DNA of 64,000 nucleotides from the NCBI RefSeq assembly GCF_007971225.1, contig NZ_CP042435.1, positions 1,677,501-1,741,500 on the forward strand, given 5' to 3'. The stretch is from Panacibacter ginsenosidivorans. GTDB taxonomy: Bacteria > Bacteroidota > Bacteroidia > Chitinophagales > Chitinophagaceae. A model generated the notes under the pieces. That model searched no databases and was not told the DNA's origin. It worked only from the letters and a program-made list of their open reading frames with translations. This document shows, piece after piece, positions 1 through 9,336 of this stretch. The translations under genes and the position numbers were made by a program. The number at the start of each line of letters is the position of its first letter. Position 1 is the first letter of the stretch.

Positions 1-360
1 AAAGGGATTCTTTTCTTTATAAACGAAATATTTATACTCTCTTGAAACAGCATCAAAACGGCAGTGACTCTGATTTTCAACAGGATAAATTCCTTTTACG
101 GCAATATCCGATGGAAGAATGGCATTGAGGTTATACAGCTGCTCCTGTCGGATGAAAATATCGGTATCAAAATGAAAGAAGTTCTGAAATGCATGTACGC
201 CTGCATCTGTACGCGAAGATCCCGTAAGGCTAAACGGCTGACGGAATAAAGTAGTCAAAGCCTTTTCTACTTCTGACTGTATTGTAATTGCATTAGTTTG
301 TACCTGAAAACCACTATACCTTGTACCCTTATACGTTACTTCAAGAAAGTATCGCCGCAT
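1..360 (-). CDS. truA: tRNA pseudouridine synthase A, N-terminal part (cut by window edge)
   Basis: TruA converts uridines 38-40 in the anticodon arm of tRNAs to pseudouridine. I translated the minus strand from the ATG at 360 and the frame stays open to base 1, giving 120 residues. The family signature around the catalytic aspartate is present as GSSRTDAGVHAF, with Asp52 the likely nucleophile, and the start MRRYFLEVTYKGTRYSGFQ is typical of the family. The C-terminal half lies outside the window. It follows the DUF4476 gene after only 5 bases, so the two are probably cotranscribed. Confidence 0.93.
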   Translation of the reverse strand, partial: MRRYFLEVTYKGTRYSGFQVQTNAITIQSEVEKALTTLFRQPFSLTGSSRTDAGVHAFQNFFHFDTDIFIRQEQLYNLNAILPSDIAVKGIYPVENQSHCRFDAVSREYKYFVYKEKNPF

Positions 361-365
361 AATAG

Positions 366-1691
366 TTATTTAAGCAGGGTCAGAAAACGTTTTTTGTAAG
401 CCGGATCTATCAACTGACTTTCCAACGAAGAAAAAGATGCAGGATCATATACCGATGGATAAACAACATTAAAAAAATTATATCGGCTATCATCTGAGAG
501 AAATAATGCTCCAAGGCTTTTCACCTGATCTGTAGTTATACACTTATCCTGGATATTTTTTTTGGCTACGCCTATCATCTTCTCGTCATTATCCGCACTA
601 ACCATCTTCTTTTTTAATTTATCCATATCGTTTTCCGTGAGAATCGTTTTGCACTCAGGCTTAATGGTTAGCTGTTGTTTCTTAGTTTCAGTACCATTAG
701 TGATATTTTCACTTGCAGTTGGCATTTCAGTTTCATTATTAACTGCTGGCTTTGTGTCATCTTTTTTGAAAAAGGGATTATTAACTTCTCCTGATTTATC
801 AGATGCTACAGTATCTTCCTTTTTTACAAAAGTTTCTTCTTTAGCAACAAGGATTGTATCAGGGTTCTTTTTTTCTTCTGCTATTTGTTGTTCTTCAGTC
901 TTTACAGCCTTTACCGCTTCTTTATCATCATTTAAAGAATCTGCTATAACAGGCAGAAAAATTCTTATCGTATCATTTAAACCATTTGATTTATCTACAA
1001 AAACCATATCCCTTCCTGTGTCTGTAAATGACTCTGTGATTTTAAGCAGAGCTAGCTTTTCAGCAACGGACGTACCCGCTGCATTTGTCAATGCTTCACC
1101 CTGAACAACAACTTTATTTTTATTTTTATCATCATTATTTTTGGTCTCTGCAACATCACTGTCTTGTTTAATCGCAGATAAAGTATCAATCACAGCTATT
1201 GGCTTTTCCTTTTCAGGTTTTATAGGCTCGTTCTTTTGATTCAATGTAGAATCATTTGCTACTTCAGAAAGCATATTACCAAAAGCCCCAGGGTCTTCTA
1301 CAGGCGTTATTTGTTCCGTTACTAATGCTGCAGCACCTGCCGCCATTGTAATTTCAAGACTTTGCAGGTTATAAAGCCCCCAGCCCTTTTCACCATAATT
1401 TTTCAAGGCAAAGCCTGCATCAGCTTTGTCTACGGAACAAGTAAACTGTTGTTCCGGAAATTTTTTATCCGGAAATGAAATATTGAATTGATAATTGCCT
1501 TTGTTGAGTTTTGGAATAATTACATACCCTATCGAAGACGAGTTATAAGTGGCCCCATTTACAGTAACATCAAAAGGAAGTTTATCATCTGCCTGTATAT
1601 ATACAAAATGATTCTGCTGTGCATGTACATTTATACTAGCTAAACAACACAAACACGCACCTATTAATACAATTTTGAAAACCTTATTCAT
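366..1691 (-). CDS. Secreted DUF4476-domain protein
   Basis: A 441-residue exported protein of unknown function. Residues 1-24 form a signal peptide ending in HAQ. The first 120 residues look like a small beta domain, about residues 130-340 are a Lys/Glu/Asp/Thr-rich low-complexity linker, and the last 90 residues match the DUF4476 domain common in Bacteroidota (conserved region around SRYNFFNVVYPSVYDP). It is probably periplasmic or at the cell surface. It lies 5 bases upstream of truA on the same strand. The domain name rests on recalled family features. Confidence 0.8.
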   Translation of the reverse strand: MNKVFKIVLIGACLCCLASINVHAQQNHFVYIQADDKLPFDVTVNGATYNSSSIGYVIIPKLNKGNYQFNISFPDKKFPEQQFTCSVDKADAGFALKNYGEKGWGLYNLQSLEITMAAGAAALVTEQITPVEDPGAFGNMLSEVANDSTLNQKNEPIKPEKEKPIAVIDTLSAIKQDSDVAETKNNDDKNKNKVVVQGEALTNAAGTSVAEKLALLKITESFTDTGRDMVFVDKSNGLNDTIRIFLPVIADSLNDDKEAVKAVKTEEQQIAEEKKNPDTILVAKEETFVKKEDTVASDKSGEVNNPFFKKDDTKPAVNNETEMPTASENITNGTETKKQQLTIKPECKTILTENDMDKLKKKMVSADNDEKMIGVAKKNIQDKCITTDQVKSLGALFLSDDSRYNFFNVVYPSVYDPASFSSLESQLIDPAYKKRFLTLLK

Positions 1692-1762
1692 CGCCCTGAT
1701 TTGTTTTAGACAAAACTAATGCAAAAACAAAGCCGTTTATCAGGCACGATAGTTTGAAACCA

Positions 1763-1948
1763 TTTTTATGTTTTTTGAACCAGGCTACAGATAAGCTATT
1801 AAGCTTCCGTTGCGTCGCACTCTTGTACTGAAAAACAGCTTTGAGCTTTTAGCGCCGAATTTCGAGTTAAAATGCATTGCAAACTGCTCATAGCTTGCTG
1901 CTCATAGTTCCGAAACTTGAAGTGAGTGACACAACCGCTGATGCTACA
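1763..1948. repeat. Intergenic inverted-repeat element, long-loop copy
   Basis: The left module begins TTTTTTGAACCAGGC and ends in the core arm at 1810-1829; the right arm, GTGAGTGACACAAC, is at 1923-1935. The loop of about 90 bases contains AGCTCATAG-type words shared with the copies near 22.6 and 26.0 kb. It fills most of the gap between two divergent genes (1692-2093). Confidence 0.85.
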
Positions 1949-2065
1949 AAAAACAAAAGCACACAAACAAAAAATAAATGAAAAGATGCCGTGAACATTT
2001 TTGCAAAACTGCATGTTGTTAAAACCATTTATATATTTCTTTACGCTGTCTATACGACAGAAGAA

Positions 2066-2073
2066 TACTTTTG
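2066..2073 (+). promoter_or_regulatory. Bacteroidota -7 promoter box
   Basis: TACTTTTG is an exact match to the TAnnTTTG -7 element of Bacteroidota and lies 20 bases before the aminopeptidase ATG. No clear -33 TTG box was identified. Confidence 0.55.
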
Positions 2074-2093
2074 CAGTTCCAAAAATTATAATA

Positions 2094-4541
2094 ATGAAGA
2101 AATGCTGTTTTTTGATTGGACTATTTGCTGTACAGTTACTCAATGCACAGGATGTGGTTGTAAAAGCTAGTAAAGATAACTCCTGGAAAAAAATATACAG
2201 GGCTGAAGCTTCAAAGATTAATGATCTCGTTAATACAAAACTGGATGTGCGTTTTGATTATGCCAATGCGTGGATGTATGGAAAAGAATGGTTAACACTA
2301 AAACCACATTTTTATCCTACAGATTCTTTATCGCTGGATGCACAGGGAATGAAAATAAATGAAGTTGCGATTATCACCGGTACAAAAAAATTACCACTTA
2401 AGTATGCATATGATAATAAGATTTTAAAGATCACACTTAATAAGACGTATAAAGGCGGTGAAAATTATACTATCTATATTGATTATATATCTAAACCCAA
2501 TGAAGTAAAAGTTGAAGGCAGCTTAGCAATTAATGATGCAAAGGGATTATATTTTATTAATCCAAAAGGTGAAGAGAAAAATAAACCCACACAAATATGG
2601 ACGCAGGGGGAAACAGAAAGCAACAGTGTATGGATGCCAACCATTGATAAACCCAATCAAAAAAGCACTGAAGAAATAAGCATGACGGTGCCTGCAAAAT
2701 ATGTTACACTTTCCAATGGCTTATTAATAAGCCAAAGGAAAAATACAGATGGCACAAGAACCGATACATGGAAAATGGATCTGCCCCATGCTCCTTATCT
2801 TTTCTTTATGGGCGTGGGTGATTACGCAGTTATTAAAGACAGTTACAAAGGCAAAGAAGTAAGCTACTATGTAGAGAAAGAATATGCGCCTGTTGCACGA
2901 AAAATATTTGGCAATACACCCGAGATGATCAAATTCTATTCAGAAAAACTGGGTATAGAATTTCCCTGGGCAAAATATTCGCAGATAGTAGGCAGAGATT
3001 ATGTAAGCGGTGCCATGGAAAATACTACTGCTACATTACATCAGGAAAGCGCTTATCAGGATGCAAGACAATTATTAGATGGCAACTCATGGGAAGACGT
3101 TGTGTCGCATGAATTATTTCACCAGTGGTTCGGAGATCTTGTTACCACTGAAAGTTGGAGCAACATCACCGTAAATGAAAGTTTTGCAGATTTTAGTGAA
3201 ACACTTTGGGAGGAATATAAATATGGCAAAGATGCGGGTGATGAACACAATTTTTCTGCCATGCAGGACTACCTTTTAAGTGGGAGCGAAAACAAAGATC
3301 TCGTTAGGTTCTACTACAGGGATAAAGAAGATATGTTTGATGATGTAAGTTATCAAAAAGGAGGACGTGTATTAAATATGCTGCGCAGCTATGTTGGAGA
3401 AGATGCATTTTTCAAATCGCTTAATAAATATCTTACTGACAATAAATTTAAGACAGGTGAAGCGCAGCAACTACGTCTTGCATTTGAATCTGTTACTGGC
3501 CAGGATCTTAACTGGTTCTGGAATCAGTGGTATTACAGTAGTGGCCATCCTATTTTAAAAATTGATTACAGTTACGATGACGCAGCAGGCCAGGCGATGG
3601 TTATAATGCAACAATTGCAGAAAGGCGATAAGATATTTAAACTACCTATTGCTATTGATATATATAACGGTGCTGATAAAAAAAGCTATAATGTATGGAT
3701 GAATAATAAAACCGATACGTTTTCTTTCAGCTATACAACACGTCCTGATCTTATAAATGTAGACGCCAACAAAATTATTCTCTGCCAAAAGACAGATAAT
3801 AAAACAGCAGATAATTATTTAGCACAAATAAAATACGCACCACTTTATCTCGACAGAAGGGAAGCACTTGAATATTTTGCAAAGAATAACATGCAGGAAA
3901 TTACACTTGGCTTAAAAGATAAATTTGCAGGGCTACGTTCTTACACGCTTGATCTTATTGGTGAAGATTCTGCATTACTTTCAAATGAAAGTACTATTGA
4001 AACCATTGAGATGATGGCTAAAACAGACAGCGACAGAAAAACAAAAGCAAAAGCTCTGGAAGTACTGGCTACTACCGGGAATGCAAAATACAAACCACTG
4101 TTTGCGCAGTATATTAATGATTCATCTTACAGTATAGCAGGCGCTGCACTTATGGGCTTAAATAATCTTGATGGCGCAAATGCGCTGGCGCTTGCAAAGA
4201 AAATGGCGCCTGATGCAAAAGGAAAACTTGATGACGCTATTGCTGCTGTTATCATGCAAAACGGCACAGAAGCTGATTTCGATTTTCTTGAAGACCGCTA
4301 TGTTAATCTGCCCCTGAGTGAAACAAAAGTTTCGGCAACGCTTGCATTCTGCGATTATCTTACAAAGCTTTCCGACACTGCAAAAATAAAATCAGGTATC
4401 GATAAAGTAGTCGCTTTTAGAAATGAAATACCAGAAGCGTACCGGGCATTTATAGATCCTGCTATAAAAAATGCCCTTCAAAATGTAGCTGCTGCAAAGG
4501 GGCCCGAAATTGGAAACTACATCAGTAATGCTTTAAAATAA
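2094..4541 (+). CDS. M1 family zinc aminopeptidase
   Basis: An aminopeptidase N-type metalloprotease of 815 residues that removes N-terminal residues from peptides, probably in the periplasm. The substrate-anchoring GAMEN motif is present (GAMENTTA), followed by the zinc site HELFH at residues 339-343 and the third ligand Glu362, the exact HExxH-x18-E spacing. A signal peptide ends in NAQ. The C-terminal 200 residues resemble the helical repeat domain of the family. I chose the ATG at 2094 rather than the longer frame from 2001, because it starts a signal peptide and lies just after a promoter box; the upstream part runs back towards a repeat element. Confidence 0.93.
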   Translation: MKKCCFLIGLFAVQLLNAQDVVVKASKDNSWKKIYRAEASKINDLVNTKLDVRFDYANAWMYGKEWLTLKPHFYPTDSLSLDAQGMKINEVAIITGTKKLPLKYAYDNKILKITLNKTYKGGENYTIYIDYISKPNEVKVEGSLAINDAKGLYFINPKGEEKNKPTQIWTQGETESNSVWMPTIDKPNQKSTEEISMTVPAKYVTLSNGLLISQRKNTDGTRTDTWKMDLPHAPYLFFMGVGDYAVIKDSYKGKEVSYYVEKEYAPVARKIFGNTPEMIKFYSEKLGIEFPWAKYSQIVGRDYVSGAMENTTATLHQESAYQDARQLLDGNSWEDVVSHELFHQWFGDLVTTESWSNITVNESFADFSETLWEEYKYGKDAGDEHNFSAMQDYLLSGSENKDLVRFYYRDKEDMFDDVSYQKGGRVLNMLRSYVGEDAFFKSLNKYLTDNKFKTGEAQQLRLAFESVTGQDLNWFWNQWYYSSGHPILKIDYSYDDAAGQAMVIMQQLQKGDKIFKLPIAIDIYNGADKKSYNVWMNNKTDTFSFSYTTRPDLINVDANKIILCQKTDNKTADNYLAQIKYAPLYLDRREALEYFAKNNMQEITLGLKDKFAGLRSYTLDLIGEDSALLSNESTIETIEMMAKTDSDRKTKAKALEVLATTGNAKYKPLFAQYINDSSYSIAGAALMGLNNLDGANALALAKKMAPDAKGKLDDAIAAVIMQNGTEADFDFLEDRYVNLPLSETKVSATLAFCDYLTKLSDTAKIKSGIDKVVAFRNEIPEAYRAFIDPAIKNALQNVAAAKGPEIGNYISNALK

Positions 4542-4568
4542 ATTGTCACCGGCTTTAAATAAATTTCA

Positions 4569-4604
4569 ATGTCTTCCCGTTAAAATGGGGAGACATTTTT
4601 ATTT
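4569..4604 (+). terminator. Rho-independent terminator after the M1 peptidase
   Basis: ATGTCTTCCC pairs imperfectly with GGGGAGACAT, followed by a T-rich run, 30 bases after the stop codon. Confidence 0.75.
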
Positions 4605-4654
4605 ACACTTTTATAAATGCTTTTAGCAAAGAAGAATTTTATTATCCGGGCTAA

Positions 4655-4694
4655 AGTTACTCATAGCATCGTTCCTTGCGTCGCACACTTGTAC
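4655..4694. repeat. Repeat family arm, forward orientation
   Basis: Contains CCTTGCGTCGCACACTTGTAC, a slightly diverged core arm, upstream of the epimerase gene. The matching reverse arm is at 5867 beyond the gene. Confidence 0.75.
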
Positions 4695-4760
4695 ATGAGT
4701 AAATATAGCAGCAATAAAACCGGGCTACAATTCTTACGCACACAATTATTTTTTAAATTA

Positions 4761-4768
4761 TACTTTTG
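4761..4768 (+). promoter_or_regulatory. Candidate -7 promoter box for the epimerase
   Basis: TACTTTTG matches TAnnTTTG exactly. It is so close to the ATG codons at 4775 and 4784 that the message would have almost no leader, so this may be coincidental. Confidence 0.4.
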
Positions 4769-4774
4769 ATCAAA

Positions 4775-5767
4775 ATGCAGTTTATGACTAAAACAGCAGT
4801 TGTTTGTGGAGCTGGTGGTTTTATAGGCGGGCACATAGTAAACCGTTTAAAAAACGAAGGATACTGGGTGCGCGGAGTTGATCTCAAAGAAAATGAATAT
4901 GGCAACATGCAGGCAGACGAATTTATTATTGGCGATCTCTGCAATGCTGCAGTAGCAGAAAAAGCAACAGCAGGCATGCATGAAATTTACCAGCTTGCAG
5001 CAGATATGGGTGGTGCCGGCTATATTTTTACGGGTGATAATGATGCTGCGGTAATGCATAATTCTGCACTGTGCAATCTTAATGTATTACATGGCGCTTA
5101 CCTGGCCGGTGCAAAAAAAATATTCTACTCTTCATCAGCATGCATATATCCTGAGTATAACCAGTTAGACCCTGATAATCCAAATTGCACAGAAGACTCT
5201 GCCTATCCCGCAGCGCCGGACAGTGAATATGGCTGGGAAAAATTATTCAGTGAACGTTTATATCTTTCTTACAGCAGGAATTATAATATGCAGGTAAGAA
5301 TAGCACGTTTCCATAACATATTTGGGCCACAGGGAACATGGAAAGGCGGCAAAGAAAAAGCGCCAGCAGCCATGTGCCGCAAAGTTTGCGAAGCAGACAA
5401 CAACAGCTATATTGAAGTGTGGGGAGATGGCAAACAAACACGCTCTTTTCTTTATATAGATGAATGTATTGAAGCAGTAAGAAGATTAATGGAATCTGAT
5501 TTTACCGGGCCGGTTAATATTGGCTCAGAAGAAATGATCTCTATTAATGACTTTGCAAAAATGGTAATTGATATTTCCGGCAAGAACATAAGTATCAAAA
5601 ATATTAAAGGACCGACGGGTGTAAGAGGCAGAAAGTCAGACAACAAAATGATAAAAGAAAAATTAGGCTGGCAGCCTTCTATGCCGCTAAGAAAAGGAAT
5701 GGAAAAAACTTATGCATGGATCAAGGAACAGTCAAGCATTTACCAGCGGCCTGCAGTAAATGTATAA
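4775..5767 (+). CDS. NAD-dependent epimerase, GDP-mannose 3,5-epimerase-like
   Basis: A short-chain dehydrogenase-type sugar nucleotide epimerase of about 330 residues. It has the Rossmann motif CGAGGFIGGH near the N terminus, the YSSSACIYP strand, and the catalytic Tyr/Lys pair in SEYGWEKLFSERL. Features such as QLAADMGGAGYI, ARFHNIFGPQGTW and GDGKQTRSFLYIDEC resemble plant and bacterial GDP-mannose 3,5-epimerases, so a role in making a surface sugar is likely; another GDP-sugar epimerase is possible. Start is ATG 4775 or 4784; the upstream TTG at 4766 overlaps a promoter-like box. A strong terminator follows. Confidence 0.85.
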   Translation: MQFMTKTAVVCGAGGFIGGHIVNRLKNEGYWVRGVDLKENEYGNMQADEFIIGDLCNAAVAEKATAGMHEIYQLAADMGGAGYIFTGDNDAAVMHNSALCNLNVLHGAYLAGAKKIFYSSSACIYPEYNQLDPDNPNCTEDSAYPAAPDSEYGWEKLFSERLYLSYSRNYNMQVRIARFHNIFGPQGTWKGGKEKAPAAMCRKVCEADNNSYIEVWGDGKQTRSFLYIDECIEAVRRLMESDFTGPVNIGSEEMISINDFAKMVIDISGKNISIKNIKGPTGVRGRKSDNKMIKEKLGWQPSMPLRKGMEKTYAWIKEQSSIYQRPAVNV

Positions 5768-5788
5768 GTGCTTATATTTTTTTTAAAA

Positions 5789-5818
5789 ACTGCCATTCTA
5801 AATGGCAGTTTTTTTTAT
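5789..5818 (+). terminator. Rho-independent terminator after the epimerase
   Basis: CTGCCATT and AATGGCAG form a short-loop hairpin followed by eight T residues. Confidence 0.9.
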
Positions 5819-5866
5819 TTTGATGTGTATATAAATTTCAATTGCTTTGCTGCAGTACATTGAATT

Positions 5867-5926
5867 GTACAAGAGTGCGACGCAACAGGTTTTTAATGTA
5901 TATTCTAATGCCAGGCTCATAATTTT
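5867..5926. repeat. Repeat family arm, reverse orientation
   Basis: GTACAAGAGTGCGACGCAAC followed by the module-A tail ending in GCCAGGCTCATAA. It lies between the epimerase terminator and the histidine kinase. Confidence 0.85.
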
Positions 5927-5996
5927 CATCTTTTTTTATTCTCCCTATTTCCAGTAGGATTAATGCTTTACCTAATTTAGCGTACCAACGTTCCCA

Positions 5997-7970
5997 ATGA
6001 AATTGAAAACACATCAACCAAACACCATCTTGCTTATTCAAAAACATTTTATAGTCCTTTTATTTCTGGCAGGAATGCTTTTTCAAAGCCATACCGGTTT
6101 TTCACAAACAAAGGTTATTGATGACCTAAAACAAGTTATCCAAAAAGCACAGTCTCCAAAAGAAAAAATTCAGGCAATTCTTGATCTGTGTGATCAGGGT
6201 TATTCACTGCATTCCGACACACTAATGGCTTATGCAGAAAGGGCCCGAACAATTGCACAGGAACAAAACGATTTGCGTGATGAAGTGTGGGCAATGTATT
6301 ACGAAGCATTTGCTCTTACAAATAAAGGTCTCATTGATTCTTCCCTGGATGTGGCCAACCAATGTCTTCAAATTTTATCAGGTAAATCAGAAGATCAGGT
6401 GTTGCAGGCTAATGTGCTAAATCAAAAAGGCCGATGTTATATGCGAAAGAATCAATACAAGGAAGCAATTGATATGGGTTACCAGGTAATTGATAAAGCG
6501 GAAAAAGCCAGGAACATACTATTGCAGATAAAAGGTAAAACGCTTATTGGCTGGGCCTACCTGGAAATAGGGCAAACCAATGAAGCTTTAAGCTGGCATC
6601 TGAAAGCATTAAGAACTACCAGCGACACCATGCTTCTGGAAAAATATGGGATTTTATTTGCCAATCTTGCACTAAACTATAGAGGGCTTGGAAAAACAGA
6701 CTCCAGCCTTTACTATATAAGTAAAGCCATAAACTATTCAAGGAAAAATGAAAACCTTTTTGCCCTGTCTAATTCTCTTGCTATCCAGGCCCAGTTATAT
6801 ACAACATCTGGTAAGAGTCAACTGGCTGAAGCTCCTTTGAAAGAAGTGGTCGCTATCAGAAAACTAATCGGTGATCCATTTTATATTGTTTCTGATATGG
6901 CCCAGTTGGGCTTGTATTATGCGGATAATAAACAACCTGATAAAGGAATTGCTATTTGTAATGAAGGCATTGCAATAGCCCGGCAATATAAGCTTGATAC
7001 AAAGCTCTTTTTTCTATTCAATACACTCGCAGAGAACTACAAGGCCCAGGGCGATACCGGCAAATATGCTGAAGTATTAGAACAGATCATTTCACTAAAG
7101 GATTCTATTTACAAAACAAACTCTGCAGAAGCACTTGCAGAAATGCAGGCAAAATATGAAGTGCAGAAAAAAGAAAACACCATTATTCAGCAGAAATATG
7201 ATCTTACTAAAAAGAATTATTTTATTTATGGCACTGCTGGTTTGCTTGCGGCAACTTTATTATTCGGGTATTTCTATTTTCAAAACCGCAAAAAGAATCA
7301 ACGCATAAAACTGCAAACAATGGAAATGGAGCAGAAGAAAAAAACCATACAGGCAGTAATGCAGGCAGAAGAGGATGAACGAAAACGCATAGCCGGTGAT
7401 CTGCATGACAGCGTAGCTCAAAAAATGGTTGTTGCAAAACTTAATCTTGAAGTATTAGGAAATCACTTAAATGGTCTTGATGAATCACGCAAAAAAATTT
7501 ACAATAACATTACCGCACTCCTGGAAGAATCCACCACTGAAGTAAGAAATCTTAGCCATAGTATGATGCCGCAGGCATTTTCGCATTCAGGTTTTACTAA
7601 TGCAGTAAAAGATCTGCTTAATAAAATTGAGGCCCCGGAATTAAAAATTAATTTTAGTGCTGAAGGTAATTTTACGAACATTAAAGAAAATACTACATTG
7701 ATGATCTACCGTATTATACAGGAATGTGTGCAGAATGTTTTAAAACATGCCGGCGCCACTAGGTTGGATGTGGCCATGATCAATGAAAATAATGAGATCG
7801 ATGTAACCATTGAAGACAATGGTGTTGGCTTTAACACAAATGATGCGGGCTTAGCTAAAAACAATGGCATAAAAAATATTCGCTCAAGAATAGAGTACCT
7901 TAACGGAACATTAGATATTAACAGCAATCCGGGTAAAGGAACAATGATAGCTTTTTACATACCGTTATAA
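5997..7970 (+). CDS. TPR-containing sensor histidine kinase (NarL/NreB type)
   Basis: A membrane-bound sensor of 657 residues. After a signal peptide there are TPR-like helical repeats to about residue 380 that would sit in the periplasm, one membrane helix at about 409-429, a coiled coil, then the HisKA_3 dimerisation helix with the phosphoaccepting His470 in DERKRIAGDLHDSVAQK. A HATPase domain with NVLKHAGA, DNGVGF and GIKNIRSR motifs follows. It should phosphorylate the LuxR-type regulator encoded directly downstream. The signal sensed by the TPR region is unknown. Confidence 0.9.
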   Translation: MKLKTHQPNTILLIQKHFIVLLFLAGMLFQSHTGFSQTKVIDDLKQVIQKAQSPKEKIQAILDLCDQGYSLHSDTLMAYAERARTIAQEQNDLRDEVWAMYYEAFALTNKGLIDSSLDVANQCLQILSGKSEDQVLQANVLNQKGRCYMRKNQYKEAIDMGYQVIDKAEKARNILLQIKGKTLIGWAYLEIGQTNEALSWHLKALRTTSDTMLLEKYGILFANLALNYRGLGKTDSSLYYISKAINYSRKNENLFALSNSLAIQAQLYTTSGKSQLAEAPLKEVVAIRKLIGDPFYIVSDMAQLGLYYADNKQPDKGIAICNEGIAIARQYKLDTKLFFLFNTLAENYKAQGDTGKYAEVLEQIISLKDSIYKTNSAEALAEMQAKYEVQKKENTIIQQKYDLTKKNYFIYGTAGLLAATLLFGYFYFQNRKKNQRIKLQTMEMEQKKKTIQAVMQAEEDERKRIAGDLHDSVAQKMVVAKLNLEVLGNHLNGLDESRKKIYNNITALLEESTTEVRNLSHSMMPQAFSHSGFTNAVKDLLNKIEAPELKINFSAEGNFTNIKENTTLMIYRIIQECVQNVLKHAGATRLDVAMINENNEIDVTIEDNGVGFNTNDAGLAKNNGIKNIRSRIEYLNGTLDINSNPGKGTMIAFYIPL

Positions 7971-8007
7971 CAGCAATAAATTTATCTATATCAGCAGTAA
8001 CAACCAT

Positions 8008-8643
8008 ATTATCCAACTCGCCATTCTCGATGATCACCAAATCGTGATCGATGGTTTAAAATTATTACTGCAGGATAATACAAAATTCAATATAGCAGCA
8101 GAAGCCAATACAGCAGAAGATATGCTTGTGCTACTTGGCCAGGTAAAGATTGATGTGCTGCTTACAGATATAACTATACCGCATGGAATGAACGGTTATG
8201 ATCTTTCGCTTACCGTAAAAAGAAAAATGCCGCATATAAAAATCCTCGCTTTATCTATGAGTGAAGAAGGTGCAACAATTGCAAGAATGATTGAAGATGC
8301 AAAAATCGATGGTTATATTCCCAAAGCTTCCGGGCAAAAAGAATTATTAACTGCTATTGAAACCATTGTTTCTGGCGGCACTTATTTTTCCAGGCCCGTT
8401 TTACAGCAATATGAGATCTTTAAAAAAATAAGGACCGATAATGAATTTCTCAATCTTACTGCAAGAGAGTTGCAGATAATTGAATGTATCATTAAACATT
8501 ATAGCAACAAAAAAATTGCTGATGAACTATATATCAGCGAACGGACTGTGGAAACACACCGAAAAAATATCTATCGAAAAACCAATACAAAAGGCGAAGC
8601 ATCATTAATGCAATTCGTAAAAGAACATAAGCTTATTAATTAA
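8008..8643 (+). CDS. LuxR/NarL-family response regulator (start codon uncertain)
   Basis: The partner of the upstream kinase: a receiver domain followed by a LuxR-type helix-turn-helix (LTARELQIIECIIKHYSNKKIADELYI region). The first ATG/GTG/TTG in frame is GTG 8044, but that would remove receiver strand 1 and the acidic pair in LAILDDHQIV encoded just upstream. The frame is open back to 7951 with no ATG, GTG or TTG. An ATT start at 8008 would place the phosphoacceptor Asp at residue 54, the usual position. A +1 frameshift from the kinase (which ends at 7970) or a sequence error are alternatives. The function is secure; the start is not. Confidence 0.85.
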   Translation: MIQLAILDDHQIVIDGLKLLLQDNTKFNIAAEANTAEDMLVLLGQVKIDVLLTDITIPHGMNGYDLSLTVKRKMPHIKILALSMSEEGATIARMIEDAKIDGYIPKASGQKELLTAIETIVSGGTYFSRPVLQQYEIFKKIRTDNEFLNLTARELQIIECIIKHYSNKKIADELYISERTVETHRKNIYRKTNTKGEASLMQFVKEHKLIN

Positions 8644-8708
8644 CCCCATCCTGATAAGCATACTTAGTGAAAGTAATTTTTTTGTACCGTCGTTGGTACT
8701 TTAATCAC

Positions 8709-8732
8709 CGTTCCTTGTGTCACTCCCTTGTA
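8709..8732. repeat. Repeat family arm, forward (GTTCCTTG variant)
   Basis: A module-B-like arm, CTTGTGTCACTCCCTTGTAC, preceded by GTTC. The reverse arm at 9075-9098 carries the same GTTCCTTG end. Confidence 0.75.
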
Positions 8733-9074
8733 CTGCAAAACATAATTGAGCTGAGGTTTCATTATCATGCAAAAGGGTTTTCTTTAAATGTATTTTTCTT
8801 TTCCGGCAAATACTGCACCGCAAACAATTGCCTTCACTTATCCTCAACATTCCCTGCAACCTTTACCAGTAAAGCGTTTTAGCCATTACTATAAAAAATT
8901 ACCCAAAGTTGGGTATTGACTTTTCTTTAACAGCAGTGTACATTTGAACATTGTTTTTTCATATCACTATTGCATCCAATCAGTTATTAAAAATAGTTAT
9001 CAAAGGTTCATTGCATTATAATTAAGCTGGTATCAGGGGCTTGGCCATCTGTGCAGTTGAATAGGATTAAAGGA

Positions 9075-9120
9075 GTACAAAAGTGCGACGCAAGGAACAC
9101 TGAAGAGAAATGTATAGCCG
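9075..9120. repeat. Repeat family arm, reverse (GTTCCTTG variant)
   Basis: GTACAAAAGTGCGACGCAAG followed by GAAC and a module-A tail with AGCCGGGTTCA. It may pair with the arm at 8709 to bound a 390-base element. Confidence 0.75.
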
Positions 9121-9336
9121 GGTTCAAAAGAGAGAATGGCATCTGCTAATGTCATGCAAAAAGATACACTTAACAGTAATAACATAGAGCTTACATAACT
9201 TACTGTCAACTATAAAATGCACTGCTATCTTAAATTATTTATTCGCATGAAAGTTTATTGACGCAAACAGAAGCAATTGTATTGCATATGATCCCGAACG
9301 ACCATTATCATTTTTTTAAAATCAAAACCTGTACCG

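Larger units (their letters stand above)
8644..9336. other. Intergenic region without a supported gene
   Basis: About 690 bases. It holds a forward and a reverse repeat arm (8709 and 9075) and a perfect palindrome TACCCAAAGTTGGGTA at 8900-8915. A 71-codon frame here runs over a repeat arm and looks spurious. Nothing else was recognised. Confidence 0.6.

Noticed and set aside
2001-2093. N-terminal extension of the M1 peptidase
   Set aside because: The ATG at 2094 starts a signal peptide and follows a promoter box.
1799-2143. Minus-strand frame of 114 codons upstream of the M1 peptidase
   Set aside because: It runs through the repeat element and overlaps the peptidase start; low-complexity translation and no family.
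8667-8882. Frame of 71 codons after the response regulator
   Set aside because: It crosses a repeat arm and has unusual composition; it looks like a chance frame.
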